Counted from the first letter of the stretch, positions 1-9,106 are shown. The stretch is 64,000 nucleotides of DNA from Psychrobacter vallis (GCF_904846715.1 NZ_CAJHBU010000018.1:1-64000); one strand, 5' to 3'. Program-made: numbers and translations. The notes: a model not told the origin generated them from the letters alone.

Positions 1-215
1 AAAATAATATAAAAGAGTAAGAATAAATAGAATAATAAGAAATATTAAATAATAAAAACTATAAAAATTATTAGACAAAAAAATAAATATAATGATTGTC
101 AAATATGAATATAACTAAAAGAAGTAATATTTTCTATACATAATAATTATAAATAAAAAATAATCAGAAGAATTAACCCATTTACTAATAATTCATTAAT
201 AGAAGAAGATATATT
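1..215. other. AT-rich upstream region
   Basis: Very AT-rich DNA at the window edge with no coding potential that I can support. It holds the leader of the DJ-1/PfpI gene. A purine-rich stretch (agaagaaga) lies just before that ATG and may act as a weak ribosome binding site. No clear promoter hexamers were assigned. Confidence 0.4.
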
Positions 216-740
216 ATGAAAACGATCGCTTTTTTATTACACAATAACTTTGAACAAGCAGAATATGAAGACGTTAATAACCAGTTAAAAGAGAAAGGTT
301 ATAAGACTATTCTCATCACTACCAATAAAGAAAAAGAAGTTCAGGCAATGAAGCAAGATGTAGATAAAGGCGATACCTTTACTGCTGATATCTTTGCAAC
401 AGAGGCCAATGTTAATAGTTATGACGCGTTAGTATTACCGGGTGGCACTGTCAATGCTGATACAATTCGCGGTAATGAGCAGGCACATAATATTGTTAAG
501 GCTATTTACGAAGCAGGCAAACCACTGGCTGCGATATGCCATGCGCCTTGGATACTTATCAATACGGGAATTGCCAAAGACAAAACATTGACTGCCTATA
601 ACTCTCTCCAAACTGATTTAGAAAACGCTGGGGCAAATTTTGTGGATAAGACTGTACAAGTTGATGGTAATTTAATTACTTCACGTAATCCAGACGATAT
701 CAAAAACTTCGTTGAAGCTATCGACAAAGCTTTATCGTAA
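216..740 (+). CDS. DJ-1/PfpI family protein (class I glutamine amidotransferase-like)
   Basis: A 174-residue single-domain protein of the DJ-1/PfpI superfamily. The flavodoxin-like fold is visible as a beta strand at the N-terminus (KTIAFLL), the LVLPGG motif near residues 72-77, and the nucleophile elbow AAICHAPW with Cys108-His109. Length matches the YhbO/PfpI/YraA group (about 170-190 residues), whose members are linked to stress resistance and proposed as deglycases or proteases; activity is debated in the literature. Glu18 in EQAEYED lies where the family has its conserved acidic residue. The gene stands alone, and the two tiny acidic ORFs that follow may be further stress genes. Family is confident; the precise reaction cannot be told from sequence. 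Confidence 0.9.
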   Translation: MKTIAFLLHNNFEQAEYEDVNNQLKEKGYKTILITTNKEKEVQAMKQDVDKGDTFTADIFATEANVNSYDALVLPGGTVNADTIRGNEQAHNIVKAIYEAGKPLAAICHAPWILINTGIAKDKTLTAYNSLQTDLENAGANFVDKTVQVDGNLITSRNPDDIKNFVEAIDKALS

Positions 741-814
741 ATTTTTAATATTTTTCAACCAATAAATTAGCATATCAACGCAATTTATTTATAACTAAAA
801 CTAAGGACAATATC

Positions 815-976
815 ATGGCAAACTCTAATCCAAACGATACCAAAATTGAACAACAGCGTTCTGAGTCAGCAAAAGCTGCACTGAAGAGTCAAACTGAAAA
901 CAATCACACAGAAGATTCTGATGCAGCAGCAGATCGCCTTGCTGATAATCTAGAAAATGCAAAAAAAGATAAGTAA
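815..976 (+). CDS. small acidic hydrophilic protein (53 aa), unknown
   Basis: A 53-residue ORF starting MANSNPNDTK and ending NAKKDK. It is preceded by a good Shine-Dalgarno (ctaAGGAcaatatc). It is almost free of hydrophobic and aromatic residues, rich in Asn, Asp, Glu, Ala and Lys, and probably intrinsically disordered. It has no Cys, Trp, Tyr or Phe. A second ORF of similar size and composition follows at 1101-1274. It resembles in style the short hydrophilic stress proteins of other bacteria, but I do not recognise a family. The clear ribosome binding site and intact frame support it being real. Confidence 0.55.
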   Translation: MANSNPNDTKIEQQRSESAKAALKSQTENNHTEDSDAAADRLADNLENAKKDK

Positions 977-1100
977 CGTATTTTGTGAAAGAGTAGTTTT
1001 AACTCTTTATTAGTGTGGTTTTCTATCAAGGCCACACATTTATATTGGTTATATAAATAGTAGTAACCAATATGAGAATTAAATAAAAATAGGAATTACT

Positions 1101-1274
1101 ATGAGCAATGTATCGAACAATAAAGACGAACAAGAACAAAAGATCGAGACACTTGTAGAAGATATCAATCCTAGTGAGGATGCCACTCCTGATAGTCTGG
1201 CTGAAGCAACGACAGCCCCTCTTGCTGACGATGCGCTTGGTGGTAATGCCAATGAAGATAATGTCAAAAAATAA
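1101..1274 (+). CDS. small acidic protein (57 aa), unknown
   Basis: A 57-residue ORF beginning MSNVSNNKDEQEQK, with a ribosome binding site (aatAGGAattact) eight bases before the ATG. It is strongly acidic, rich in Asp, Glu, Asn and Ala, with no Cys or aromatic residues and no membrane segment. The N-terminal third could form a short amphipathic helix (KDEQEQKIETLVEDI). The pattern ...LADxxLxxNxxxxxxKK near the end is shared loosely with the 53-residue ORF upstream (LADNLENAKKDK), so the two may be diverged copies. An intrinsic terminator follows about 70 bases downstream. Function unknown. Confidence 0.55.
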   Translation: MSNVSNNKDEQEQKIETLVEDINPSEDATPDSLAEATTAPLADDALGGNANEDNVKK

Positions 1275-1341
1275 ATCATTATGTGTGGCATTGAAATTAA
1301 AATCTTTGATAAGCGCTGATGACATCTATAAAACTATTACG

Positions 1342-1370
1342 AAAAACTGCTGCTAGTTCAGCAGTTTTTT
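1342..1370 (+). terminator. Rho-independent terminator after small acidic ORFs
   Basis: Inverted repeat aaaaactgctg / cagcagttttt (1342-1352 and 1359-1369) with a six-base loop and a T-run. It separates the stress-like small ORFs from the rpsO transcription unit. Confidence 0.8.
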
Positions 1371-1660
1371 GTTATAATGCCGTCACCTTTAAATTGGATT
1401 TTAGATTAAGCGTTTTAGTTAATTTCATGGCATCAATCAGATGAGTTAATAGATATTTCGCGTGTCTCTGTCCTATTTTTAAGTAATTGTTTTTTAAATG
1501 ATTGTTACAACAACTGATTAAGCTTGGCGTACACTAGGTCAACTCTAGTAATGCAGGGTTGTCCTGAATGACGTCTAAGTTACTCTATTTATTATTCTAC
1601 TGTTTTTAAGGCTACTCATTTGGGTATCCCTTAGAGCTTTTAGCATTGCCGGAGATATTT

Positions 1661-1927
1661 ATGCTAACTAATACCGATCGTGAACAAATCATTTCTCAAT
1701 ACCAGCGCGGCGAGAACGACACTGGTTCTCCAGAAGTTCAAGTGGCTCTATTGAGTGCTCGTATCAATGATTTGCAGAACCATTTTAAAGCGCACAAAGC
1801 GGATCATCATAGCCGTCGCGGTCTTATCCGTATGGTTAACACCCGTCGTAAATTGCTTGATTACCTAAAAGGTAAAGACCTTGGTCGTTATACCACTCTT
1901 ATTAGCCAGTTAGGTCTACGTCGTTAA
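1661..1927 (+). CDS. rpsO: 30S ribosomal protein S15
   Basis: Ribosomal protein S15, an 88-residue primary binder of the 16S rRNA central domain. The start is the ATG at 1661 (MLTNTDREQ), preceded by GGAG at 1651-1654; an in-frame codon 15 bases upstream would add MPEIF, which the family lacks. Characteristic segments are the GSPEVQVA turn, the [11 protein letters not shown]-binding helix and the C-terminal [13 protein letters not shown]. The gene precedes pnp as in many gamma-proteobacteria, but here a 618-base gap with a terminator lies between them. S15 autoregulates in other species; no specific leader structure was proven here. Confidence 0.97.
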   Translation: MLTNTDREQIISQYQRGENDTGSPEVQVALLSARINDLQNHFKAHKADHHSRRGLIRMVNTRRKLLDYLKGKDLGRYTTLISQLGLRR

Positions 1928-2545
1928 TTTAGCGGCAATAGTGCGAGTGGTTGTTGAAACAAAAAATGCCATCATATGGCATTATCTCGGAGTTTTTGCT
2001 AGACCACTTGGAACTTGCTTGCTGATATTGAGAAAATAGATTTCTTCTAAAAACGGTGTGGAATAGTTTCACGCCGTTTTTTTATGCTTATTAATATTGA
2101 CGCTGATTTCCCTAAAACCAAATGCTAGGGGTTGATATAGCAGTGATTGGTAATTCATTGGTCAACGCTTGCAAATCACTGTAAAATAATATCTCGTGAT
2201 TTTTACAGCAAGGTCATTGTTTAGATAATGATTAACTATGAAGTGGTAGTGATAAATACCACTATTTTTAGACGTCAGAGACACCGTATATTTATGACTT
2301 TCCCCATCTGATAGATGTATAGTAAAGCCGATATTGAGCGATTAAGTACATACAATAGATAGTAAGATACTTTTTATAGAGAAAAAGCTACAGAGAAAAA
2401 GATAAATCATAAGATTGATCGTAATTGACATGATTTTTAGCAGAAAGCGTATCGATTCGCGATTATATACAAAGAATTTTAATGACAGATATCAGCTTTT
2501 TTTGATGCTGATATTACTTTTGTCAGTCAACATTAGGAATATTAT
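1928..2545. other. rpsO-pnp intergenic region and pnp leader
   Basis: A 618-base gap. It contains a short hairpin at 1965-1983 (aatgccat / atggcatt) just after rpsO, a terminator at 2050-2083, and AT-rich DNA that probably carries the pnp promoter. A hairpin at 2489-2514 (atatcagc / gctgatat, 10-base loop) lies about 30 bases before the pnp start. No ORF was supported. Confidence 0.5.
2050..2083 (+). terminator. Rho-independent terminator of rpsO
   Basis: Inverted repeat aaacggtgtg / cacgccgttt (2051-2060 and 2070-2079, one G-T wobble) followed by a T-run. It is placed to end the rpsO transcript, so pnp is likely expressed mainly from its own promoter. Confidence 0.75.
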
Positions 2546-4648
2546 ATGACAATGTTTAATACCATCAAGCGTGAATTTCAATATGGCAATCAGCAGGTTG
2601 TTATCGAAACAGGCCGTATCGCTCGTCAAGCCAATTCTATTTTAGTACATATGGGCGGTGTAACGGTGCTAGTAGCGGCTGTTGTAAAATCAGACGCCAA
2701 AGAAGGCCAAAATTTTTTTCCGCTAACCGTAAACTATCAAGAAAAAATGTACGCTGCTGGTAAAATTCCAGGTGCCTATGGCAAACGTGAAGGCCGTGCG
2801 AGTGAGTTTGAAACTTTGACCTCACGCTTGATTGACCGTCCGATTCGTCCGCTGTTTCCTGAAGGCTATGTTAATGAAATCCAAATTACTGCGACAGTTG
2901 TGTCATCAGACAAGACTCAGTCTGCAGATATCGCGGCACTCATTGGTGCCTCAGCAGCATTGGCTATCTCTGATGCGCCATTCAATGGTCCAGTCGCAGC
3001 TGCCCGTGTTGGCTTCCTCAATGGCGAGTACGTCCTGAACCCAACGATTGAGCAGCTTAAAGAGAGTGACCTTGACTTGGTTGTGGCTGGTACTAAGTCT
3101 GCCGTACTAATGGTTGAATCTGAAGCGGCAGAGCTATCAGAAGATCAAATGCTAGGTGCCGTACTATATGGTCATCAGCAACAGCAAATCGTTATTGATA
3201 ACATTGCTTCGATGGCAGCAGAAATCGGTACCGCTAAGCAGCAGTATAATGCCCCTGAGCGTGATCAAGCGCTTACCAGCAGCATGAAAGAGCAGTTCGG
3301 TGCGCAAGTGGCTGATGCTTATACTACTACCAATAAGCAAGAACGCTACACTAAGCTTGACGAGATTAAGCAATCAATTATCGATGCGCTTGCTGGTGAT
3401 GCAGAGGCAGAAAATTATGCTGATACCGTATCTGAGCTTAAAGAAATCTATAACGACCTTAAATATCGTACCGTTCGTGACAATATCTTGTCAGGTAAGC
3501 CGCGTATTGATGGACGTGATCTTGAGACCGTTCGTGCCCTTGATGTACAAGTTGGTGTATTGCCATATACGCATGGTTCAGCATTGTTCACACGCGGTGA
3601 GACGCAAGCATTGGTTACGACCACGCTTGGTAACAGCCGCGACGTCAACATGATTGACTCACTAGGTGGCACTATCCGTGACCATTTCATGCTGCATTAT
3701 AACTTCCCGCATTTCTCAGTTGGCGAAACAGGTCGTGAAGGTATTCCAAAACGTCGTGAAATCGGCCATGGTCGTCTAGCACGCCGCGGTGTACAAGCGA
3801 TGCTACCGGATAGCGAACGCTTCCCGTATGTCATCCGTGTGGTATCAGAGATTACTGAATCAAATGGTTCATCTTCTATGGCGTCTGTTTGTGGTGCAAG
3901 CTTGGCATTGATGGATGCTGGTGTACCATTAAAAGCACCAGTTGCTGGTATCGCGATGGGTCTGGTTAAAGAAGGCGAGCGTTTTGCGGTATTGTCAGAT
4001 ATCTTGGGTGATGAAGATCATCTTGGCGATATGGACTTTAAAGTTGCTGGTTCTAAAGACGGTATTACTGCGCTGCAGATGGACATCAAAATCGAAGGCA
4101 TTACGCCTGATATCATGGAGCAAGCGCTTAAGCAAGCCCATGCTGGCCGTATCCATATCTTAGATGCGATGAACAAAGTATTGCCATCAAGCCGTACTGA
4201 AATTAATGCCCATGCTCCTAACTATGCCGTTATCGAAATCAATCCGGACAAAATCCGTGACGTAATCGGTAAAGGCGGTGCAATGATTCGCCAGCTAACA
4301 GAAGAAACTGGTGCGGTTATCGATATCGATGATGGTGGCACGATTCGTATCTTTGGTGAAAACAAAGCGGCGACTAAAGCGGCTATTGGCAGAATCGAAG
4401 CATTAACGGCGGAAGTTGAAGTCGGCAAAACTTATGAAGGTACCGTCGCTCGTATCGTAGACTTCGGCGCTTTTGTTAACGTTTTACCGAACACTGATGG
4501 CCTAGTACATATTTCACAAATCGCAGAAGAGCGCGTAGAAAATGTATCAGACTATCTAAAAGAAGGTCAGATCGTGAAAGTATTCGTTCAAGACGTCGAC
4601 AACCGTGGTCGCATTAAGTTGACTATGAAAGGTATCGAGCAAAACTAA
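2546..4648 (+). CDS. pnp: polyribonucleotide nucleotidyltransferase (PNPase)
   Basis: PNPase, a trimeric 3'-5' phosphorolytic exoribonuclease and degradosome component. At 700 residues it has the usual length. Order of domains: first RNase PH-like domain (about 1-215), helical linker, second RNase PH-like domain (about 310-550) with [15 protein letters not shown] and the catalytic-region [15 protein letters not shown], then KH ([15 protein letters not shown], about 565-580) and S1 ([18 protein letters not shown], to the end). AGGA at 2535-2538 lies seven bases before the ATG. Cold-adapted and other bacteria rely on PNPase for mRNA turnover. The gene ends at a strong terminator. Nothing is missing or truncated. 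Confidence 0.98.
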   Translation: MTMFNTIKREFQYGNQQVVIETGRIARQANSILVHMGGVTVLVAAVVKSDAKEGQNFFPLTVNYQEKMYAAGKIPGAYGKREGRASEFETLTSRLIDRPIRPLFPEGYVNEIQITATVVSSDKTQSADIAALIGASAALAISDAPFNGPVAAARVGFLNGEYVLNPTIEQLKESDLDLVVAGTKSAVLMVESEAAELSEDQMLGAVLYGHQQQQIVIDNIASMAAEIGTAKQQYNAPERDQALTSSMKEQFGAQVADAYTTTNKQERYTKLDEIKQSIIDALAGDAEAENYADTVSELKEIYNDLKYRTVRDNILSGKPRIDGRDLETVRALDVQVGVLPYTHGSALFTRGETQALVTTTLGNSRDVNMIDSLGGTIRDHFMLHYNFPHFSVGETGREGIPKRREIGHGRLARRGVQAMLPDSERFPYVIRVVSEITESNGSSSMASVCGASLALMDAGVPLKAPVAGIAMGLVKEGERFAVLSDILGDEDHLGDMDFKVAGSKDGITALQMDIKIEGITPDIMEQALKQAHAGRIHILDAMNKVLPSSRTEINAHAPNYAVIEINPDKIRDVIGKGGAMIRQLTEETGAVIDIDDGGTIRIFGENKAATKAAIGRIEALTAEVEVGKTYEGTVARIVDFGAFVNVLPNTDGLVHISQIAEERVENVSDYLKEGQIVKVFVQDVDNRGRIKLTMKGIEQN

Positions 4649-4675
4649 TTTTTATCTATTAGTTTGGTCTAGATA

Positions 4676-4727
4676 TGAAAAAACCGCTTTGAGACGCTCA
4701 TTATGAGTGCTCAAGGCGGTTTTTTTA
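4676..4727. terminator. Rho-independent terminator of pnp
   Basis: A thirteen-pair stem, aaaccgctttgag (4681-4693) with ctcaaggcggttt (4710-4722), followed by a T-run. On the minus strand it also carries a T-run, so it could stop transcription arriving from the macro-domain gene. Confidence 0.9.
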
Positions 4728-4760
4728 TGCACTAAAAAAAGTCGAAATAAGCGCTTGGTT

Positions 4761-4907
4761 TATATAGTTAGGTCAATATAAAACAGAGTCAGCGAAACTG
4801 GGATAAATTTTGCTTGCTTGCTGTGCCTACGTAGCTCGATGCTACAAATTTATCCCAGTCTCACATTATAATGTCGTGTATCTATTTTATTTAGTATCGA
4901 CTATATA
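4761..4907 (+). repeat. short interspersed repeat, copy 1 (MITE/REP-like)
   Basis: A 147-base element. Left end tatatagttaggtcaatata and right end ttagtatcgactatata form an imperfect terminal inverted repeat. Inside lies a long hairpin, actgggataaatttt...aaatttatcccagt, around a core gcttgctgtgcc. Similar copies occur at 21165, 25950, 27163, 40960 (inverted) and 43266 (truncated). The right end contains the stop codon of the minus-strand macro-domain gene (4901-4903). No transposase is encoded. Confidence 0.7.
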
Positions 4908-5467
4908 TTGATGTCTTTAGGAAGGTGAATATCGATATGAAGCTTGGGTACGTCTTGTAGCTGCTGTGTCAACAAAGGTAAGACGTCAACATACCAATCT
5001 AAAGGAACCAATTTTGCTGTTGTATTGGCAGTATCGTTGGCATTGTTTTGCGCATTATGCAAAATAAGTGGGCGCGCGAGTAGGGCGGCTCTGCGGATAC
5101 CTTGATAGCGAATGAGTGGGACAAGTTGTTGTTGCAAATCCATTAAAGCGCTACTAAGCCCGCGTAATCGTACTGGATGATAAGGATGATCTGAGACAAC
5201 AAGATTGGCAATATAAATTGGTTGGTTGCCATTACCACTGATACCAAGGCCTGCTCGTTCAAGCGCGCGTTTATGCAATAAACAACTGCCCACGTTTAGA
5301 CTGCCATCACGACAAGCGCGATAATAACGTTGATAATTATCAGGAAATAAAGTCTTAGCGCGTATCAGCACAGCATCTAGAACCACGCCTGCGGTATTAA
5401 CTGGTAGGATAAGCAGCTGTGCGCTACTATTTAATATAGGGGTGTGTGTTAGTTGCAGAGTTGCCAT
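4901..5467 (-). CDS. divergent macro-domain protein, DarG-like
   Basis: About 188 residues. Macro domains bind ADP-ribose and some remove ADP-ribose from targets. The pattern fits the DarG type. LILPVNTAGVVLDAVL aligns with the N-terminal VN..G.MGKGLA loop. TLFPDNYQRYYRACRDGSLNVGSCLL aligns with the FP.nf..Y..aC..g.l..G segment (read as two pieces). IYIANLVVSDHPYHP stands in for the inFPTK.hWR strand, RLRGLSSALMDLQ for the following helix, and LDWYVDVLPLL for the GLDW..v segment near the end. The usual MGKG and the GLGG phosphate loop are not conserved, so binding or catalysis may be altered. ATG at 5465-5467 has AGGGG seven bases before it; a GTG lies one codon upstream. No DarT toxin gene is adjacent. 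It follows the coiled-coil gene by about 30 bases, so they are probably co-transcribed. Confidence 0.6.
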   Translation of the reverse strand: MATLQLTHTPILNSSAQLLILPVNTAGVVLDAVLIRAKTLFPDNYQRYYRACRDGSLNVGSCLLHKRALERAGLGISGNGNQPIYIANLVVSDHPYHPVRLRGLSSALMDLQQQLVPLIRYQGIRRAALLARPLILHNAQNNANDTANTTAKLVPLDWYVDVLPLLTQQLQDVPKLHIDIHLPKDINI

Positions 5468-5496
5468 CACTAGCCCCTTTATAAAAAATGATACGT

Positions 5497-6051
5497 TTAT
5501 TCTACGGAAGTCTCGTCAGTATTATTCGTTTCTAGTTGTGCAATTTGTTTTTCGAGTAAGGCAATTTGTTCGGCCTTCATATTAGTCAATTCTTTATTCA
5601 TAGCCAATTGTTCAGCCGCCAATTTTTCTTGTTCGGCCAAGCGCTTACGCTCATCTTCTAAGCGATCAATTTCTTCTTTAGCTAGGCTGTCTGTTTCTGG
5701 CAAAGGAGCATTTAGGATGGCCTTAGGATCTAGTGTCTGAGTGCTTGAAGCAGTCAAAGGATCTGTGCCCTCGTTTAATGCATTTTCATTTAACGCGCTT
5801 TGATTGAATGCCGCATCATTTGTCTCATTATTTAATGGCACCGAAGCAGATGGTTCGGCAGTGATTGGTTCTGTTATCGTTGCTGGGTTTTCGGTAGCAC
5901 GAGTCTCCGTGTCAGGGGAGATACTTCTCCAAACCAAGTAACCAATCAATATCGCTGCCAAAATAACAGCTAACCACCATTTTTGGTGGAATTTCGCAGA
6001 CTGCTTTTTTGATGATTTGGTGGATAAAGGACGCATTTTTTTACGATTCAT
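5497..6051 (-). CDS. membrane-anchored coiled-coil protein, unknown
   Basis: 184 residues. A Lys/Arg-rich N-terminus (1-24) precedes one hydrophobic segment at about 26-43 (WWLAVILAAILIGYLVW), which suggests a type II anchor with the rest in the periplasm. Residues 45-115 are low-complexity, rich in Asn, Thr, Ala and Glu. Residues about 120-175 form a predicted coiled coil (KEEIDRLEDERKRLAEQEKL and onward) ending in a heptad-like ALLEKQIAQLE. The family was not recognised. It lies upstream of the macro-domain gene on the same strand, with a gap of about 30 bases. A terminator at 6108-6140 separates it from yheV, so it probably has its own promoter. Confidence 0.75.
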   Translation of the reverse strand: MNRKKMRPLSTKSSKKQSAKFHQKWWLAVILAAILIGYLVWRSISPDTETRATENPATITEPITAEPSASVPLNNETNDAAFNQSALNENALNEGTDPLTASSTQTLDPKAILNAPLPETDSLAKEEIDRLEDERKRLAEQEKLAAEQLAMNKELTNMKAEQIALLEKQIAQLETNNTDETSVE

Positions 6052-6107
6052 ACGAGGGTCAATTTATGTCAGAAATATAAGTAGACATACTATAACAAAC
6101 TCAAAAT

Positions 6108-6140
6108 AAAAAGCCTATCTATTGATAGATAGGCTTTCTT
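6108..6140 (-). terminator. Rho-independent terminator of prlC-yheV
   Basis: A near-perfect palindrome, aagcctatctat (6111-6122) with atagataggctt (6125-6136). On the minus strand it is followed by TTTTTATTTT. It ends the prlC-yheV unit. Confidence 0.8.
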
Positions 6141-6164
6141 TTGGATAAGTGACATTACTGCATT

Positions 6165-6422
6165 TTAGGGTTTGAATTTTACGGTACCACTGGTGCCAGT
6201 AATCATCGCGTCACGAATCAGTTCATCCTCAAGATGGTTTTTTGCACTGATTGCATCAGGGTCAGGGCGATGCTCTGTATGTCCACACTGGGTACATTTT
6301 ATATATTCATCAGGCGCTGGCGTGGCAATATTCACTTGCACTACTGCATCCATCGTTTGACATTTGGGGCAGCGAACCCCTGCTAAGAATTGCCGCTTGG
6401 GACGTGACGACTGATAACGCAT
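6165..6422 (-). CDS. yheV: YheV family putative zinc-ribbon protein
   Basis: 85 residues with two Cys pairs, Cys18-x2-Cys21 (VRCPKC) and Cys43-x2-Cys46 (IKCTQCGH), set as a zinc ribbon. The N-terminal RQFLAGVRCPKC and the pattern through IKCTQCGH match the YheV/DUF2387 family. Its role is not established. The ATG (6420-6422) directly follows the TAA of prlC (6423-6425), so the two genes are translationally coupled. Weak points are only the biochemical role and the exact C-terminal boundary, which is longer and less conserved than in E. coli YheV. Confidence 0.85.
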   Translation of the reverse strand: MRYQSSRPKRQFLAGVRCPKCQTMDAVVQVNIATPAPDEYIKCTQCGHTEHRPDPDAISAKNHLEDELIRDAMITGTSGTVKFKP

Positions 6423-8615
6423 TTAAATCACCTCATGCGTCGTTTGCGCATTTGCTGCATCGATCTTTTTAGTATTAGCAAAACCACTGTGGCGCAATAG
6501 GGCATCGATACTGGCACTACGACCACGGAAGTTCTCAAAGTTGGTTTTGGCTGGGAAGCTACCACCAACTGAGAGAATAGTGTCACGGAACGCTTTACCC
6601 GTTACTGGATTAAAAATACCGTCTTCTTCAAACTTACTAAAGGCGTCTGCCGAGAGCAGCTCTGCCCATTTATAAGAGTAATAACCTGCGGCATAACCAC
6701 CGGCAAAGATATGGCTAAAACCATTGGCAAAGCGGTTATAGTCGGGCGTCTGCATAATGGCGATGTCGCTACGTACTGTGTTTAAGGTCGCTAAAATACC
6801 TTCGTAATCAAGTGCTGGCGTATGCGCGTGAATTAATAAATCAAACAATGCGAGCTCGATTTGACGCAGCGTTTGCATGCCACTTTGGAAATTTTTCACT
6901 GCCAATAGTGCATCGAGCTTGTCTTTAGGCAATGCCTCACCAGTTTCGACATGACTGCTGATAAGCGCAATACCTTCGGCATCCCACGCCCAGTTTTCCA
7001 TAAATTGACTCGGTAACTCGACCGCATCCCACTCAACACCATTGACACCAGCGACATCACCGACGGTCACTTGCGTCAGTAAATGATGCAGACCGTGACC
7101 AAATTCATGGAACAAGGTCAGCACTTCATCATGGGTTAATAAGCTGGGTTTGCCATCCAGTGCTGGCGTAAAGTTGCCAACCATAAAGCAAACAGGCAGT
7201 TGCTGATGCGCTTGTTCGTCATAACTATAACGCGACTGAAAGCCATTCATCCATGCGCCGCCCCGTTTACCACTACGGGCAAATAAATCAAAGTAAAAAC
7301 CACCGAGCAGGTTGTCGTCAGCATCAAATAATTGATAAAAGCGTACGTCGTCATGCCAGCGCGATAGCTCTCTATCATCGTTGGTTTGTTCTTTCACCTT
7401 GATATCGTATAGACGCTCTACAATCGCAAACAAGCCATTAATGACTGTTGGCAAGGGAAAGTAAGGACGGATTTCTTCTTGCGACAAGTTAAATTTACTT
7501 TGCTTTACTTTTTCAGCGATATAAGCGCTATCCCACGGTTGTAATTCATCGATGCCGTAAGCATCCGCATACTGTTTCAGTTGCGCCAAATCTTGCTCAG
7601 CTGTGGGCGTTGCTTGCGCTGCTAAATCACGCAAAAAGGTTTCAACCTCTGCCACGCTATCTGCCATTTTTTTCGAGAGTGATACGGCTGCATAAGCAGT
7701 AAAACCTAATAGCTTGGCTTTTTGCTCACGCAATTGCAGGATTTTGCTCATGATATTGGCGTTGTTTAATGACTCACCTTTGGCATTGGTATGCGTATCG
7801 AACTCAGAAGCACGGGTGACATAGGCTCGGTACAGTGTCTCACGCAGATTGCGATCGTCTGCATAGGTCATGATAGCCAAATAAACAGGGATATTTAAAC
7901 TGGCGACATAATAAGGAGTCGATAATGCATCAATGTCTTCTTGCGTGAGTGTGCCGCTGGCAAGCATGCGCGCTTTGTATTGTGCGCCTGCATCTGCTAA
8001 GAGCGCCAGACCACTTTCTGTCAAACCTGCCAGTTGTTCATCTTTCAGCGGTAACGCATAGGCTTGGGTGGCATCCAAAATATGATCAGAAAAAGTCGCT
8101 GATAAGGTAGACAGCTCGCTTTGAATCGCTGCAAATTTTTCTTGTTCAGTTTTGGCTAATGCCACGCCCGACAGCTCAAAGCTTCGTAGCGCAAGCTCAA
8201 TAGCACGTGCCCGCGCAGGTTCGAGTGCGGCAAAAAATGCCTCATCATTTACGACAGCTTGGTACCGACTAAAAAGCGGCTGATATTGTCCCACTCGCGT
8301 GCCATAAGCGGAGAGCTTAGGCAGCAGTTCATGATGGACATGACGAATCTCATCGTTGCTCGTTACGCTATTTAAATGCGACAAAACACCCCAGCTACGA
8401 TCCAGTGCCAAGTTCATATGGTCAAACGCCATGACATCTGCCAAGGCTTGTTCGGCGCTCATGTCAACAGAATGATCATCCTTGTTTGTCGTTCTGGTCA
8501 TGTCATCCAAAAATGCATTGGCAGTATTGATAGCGTTCAGAACTTCGTTCTGTAAGGTGCTTGGCGATGCACTGGCAAAGTCAATAAGGTGTAAGTCTGG
8601 AGAAATAGAGGTCAT
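6423..8615 (-). CDS. prlC: oligopeptidase A (M3 family metallopeptidase)
   Basis: Cytosolic zinc oligopeptidase that degrades short peptides, including cleaved signal peptides. The M3 signature FHEFGHGLHHLL is at about residue 500, with the third zinc ligand region GVEWDAVELPSQFMENW shortly after. Near the C-terminus are YNRFANGFSHIFAGGYAAGYYSY (read as adjacent pieces) and PFxGR-like ENFRGRSASIDALLRHSGF. The start chosen is ATG 8613-8615 (MTSISPDLHL), giving 730 residues; a longer frame adds 19 residues that look unrelated. GGAT ten bases upstream is a weak ribosome binding site. It is followed without gap by yheV. Confidence 0.95.
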   Translation of the reverse strand: MTSISPDLHLIDFASASPSTLQNEVLNAINTANAFLDDMTRTTNKDDHSVDMSAEQALADVMAFDHMNLALDRSWGVLSHLNSVTSNDEIRHVHHELLPKLSAYGTRVGQYQPLFSRYQAVVNDEAFFAALEPARARAIELALRSFELSGVALAKTEQEKFAAIQSELSTLSATFSDHILDATQAYALPLKDEQLAGLTESGLALLADAGAQYKARMLASGTLTQEDIDALSTPYYVASLNIPVYLAIMTYADDRNLRETLYRAYVTRASEFDTHTNAKGESLNNANIMSKILQLREQKAKLLGFTAYAAVSLSKKMADSVAEVETFLRDLAAQATPTAEQDLAQLKQYADAYGIDELQPWDSAYIAEKVKQSKFNLSQEEIRPYFPLPTVINGLFAIVERLYDIKVKEQTNDDRELSRWHDDVRFYQLFDADDNLLGGFYFDLFARSGKRGGAWMNGFQSRYSYDEQAHQQLPVCFMVGNFTPALDGKPSLLTHDEVLTLFHEFGHGLHHLLTQVTVGDVAGVNGVEWDAVELPSQFMENWAWDAEGIALISSHVETGEALPKDKLDALLAVKNFQSGMQTLRQIELALFDLLIHAHTPALDYEGILATLNTVRSDIAIMQTPDYNRFANGFSHIFAGGYAAGYYSYKWAELLSADAFSKFEEDGIFNPVTGKAFRDTILSVGGSFPAKTNFENFRGRSASIDALLRHSGFANTKKIDAANAQTTHEVI

Positions 8616-9106
8616 AAAGATATCCAATTTGAATGAATGATGGGTGGGCAAGTGAGGCGATCTACAGAGCACTAGCGTGCCGCTGAAACAGACGATTTAG
8701 GGTAATGTTAATGTTTTAAGTATTTTATGGTTTATATGGGATATCTAAAAGATGGGTTCATTTGGTAAAAATGCAACCTGATTTATGACTATCTGGTGAT
8801 AGAGTGATTGTTCTAGTAAACTCAGAAAAGATAAAACGACTTTTTAGCAATATAAAGTGTTTTACTTACAAAGCGCTATCATTTGCTTGCAAATTAACCC
8901 TACAGCAGGTTAGGTTCAACTGATAGCATCATTGTAATGGAATAGAGAAATTTTTCTGTAAATCGACAGTTTCTCTAGTATTAAATCCATAATTAACTTG
9001 CTGATGCTAAAAATAAAAAAGATAACAGGGGTTAGTTTTTTTAATAAACCAATTAATTAGCAAATGCCAAATTAATAGTGAATGATAATAAAACAAGGAG
9101 CAATCT
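8616..9106. other. divergent promoter region prlC / Balon-like gene
   Basis: A 491-base AT-rich gap between divergent genes. It must hold both promoters. The only feature that can be assigned firmly is AAGGAG at 9095-9100, six bases before the ATG of the downstream gene. No ORF, hairpin terminator or repeat was supported. Confidence 0.45.

Noticed and set aside
1026-1325. 99-residue minus-strand frame
   Set aside because: Antisense to the better supported 57-residue acidic ORF, which has a ribosome binding site.
4901-6051. A DarTG toxin-antitoxin pair
   Set aside because: The neighbour is a membrane coiled-coil protein with no ADP-ribosyltransferase features.
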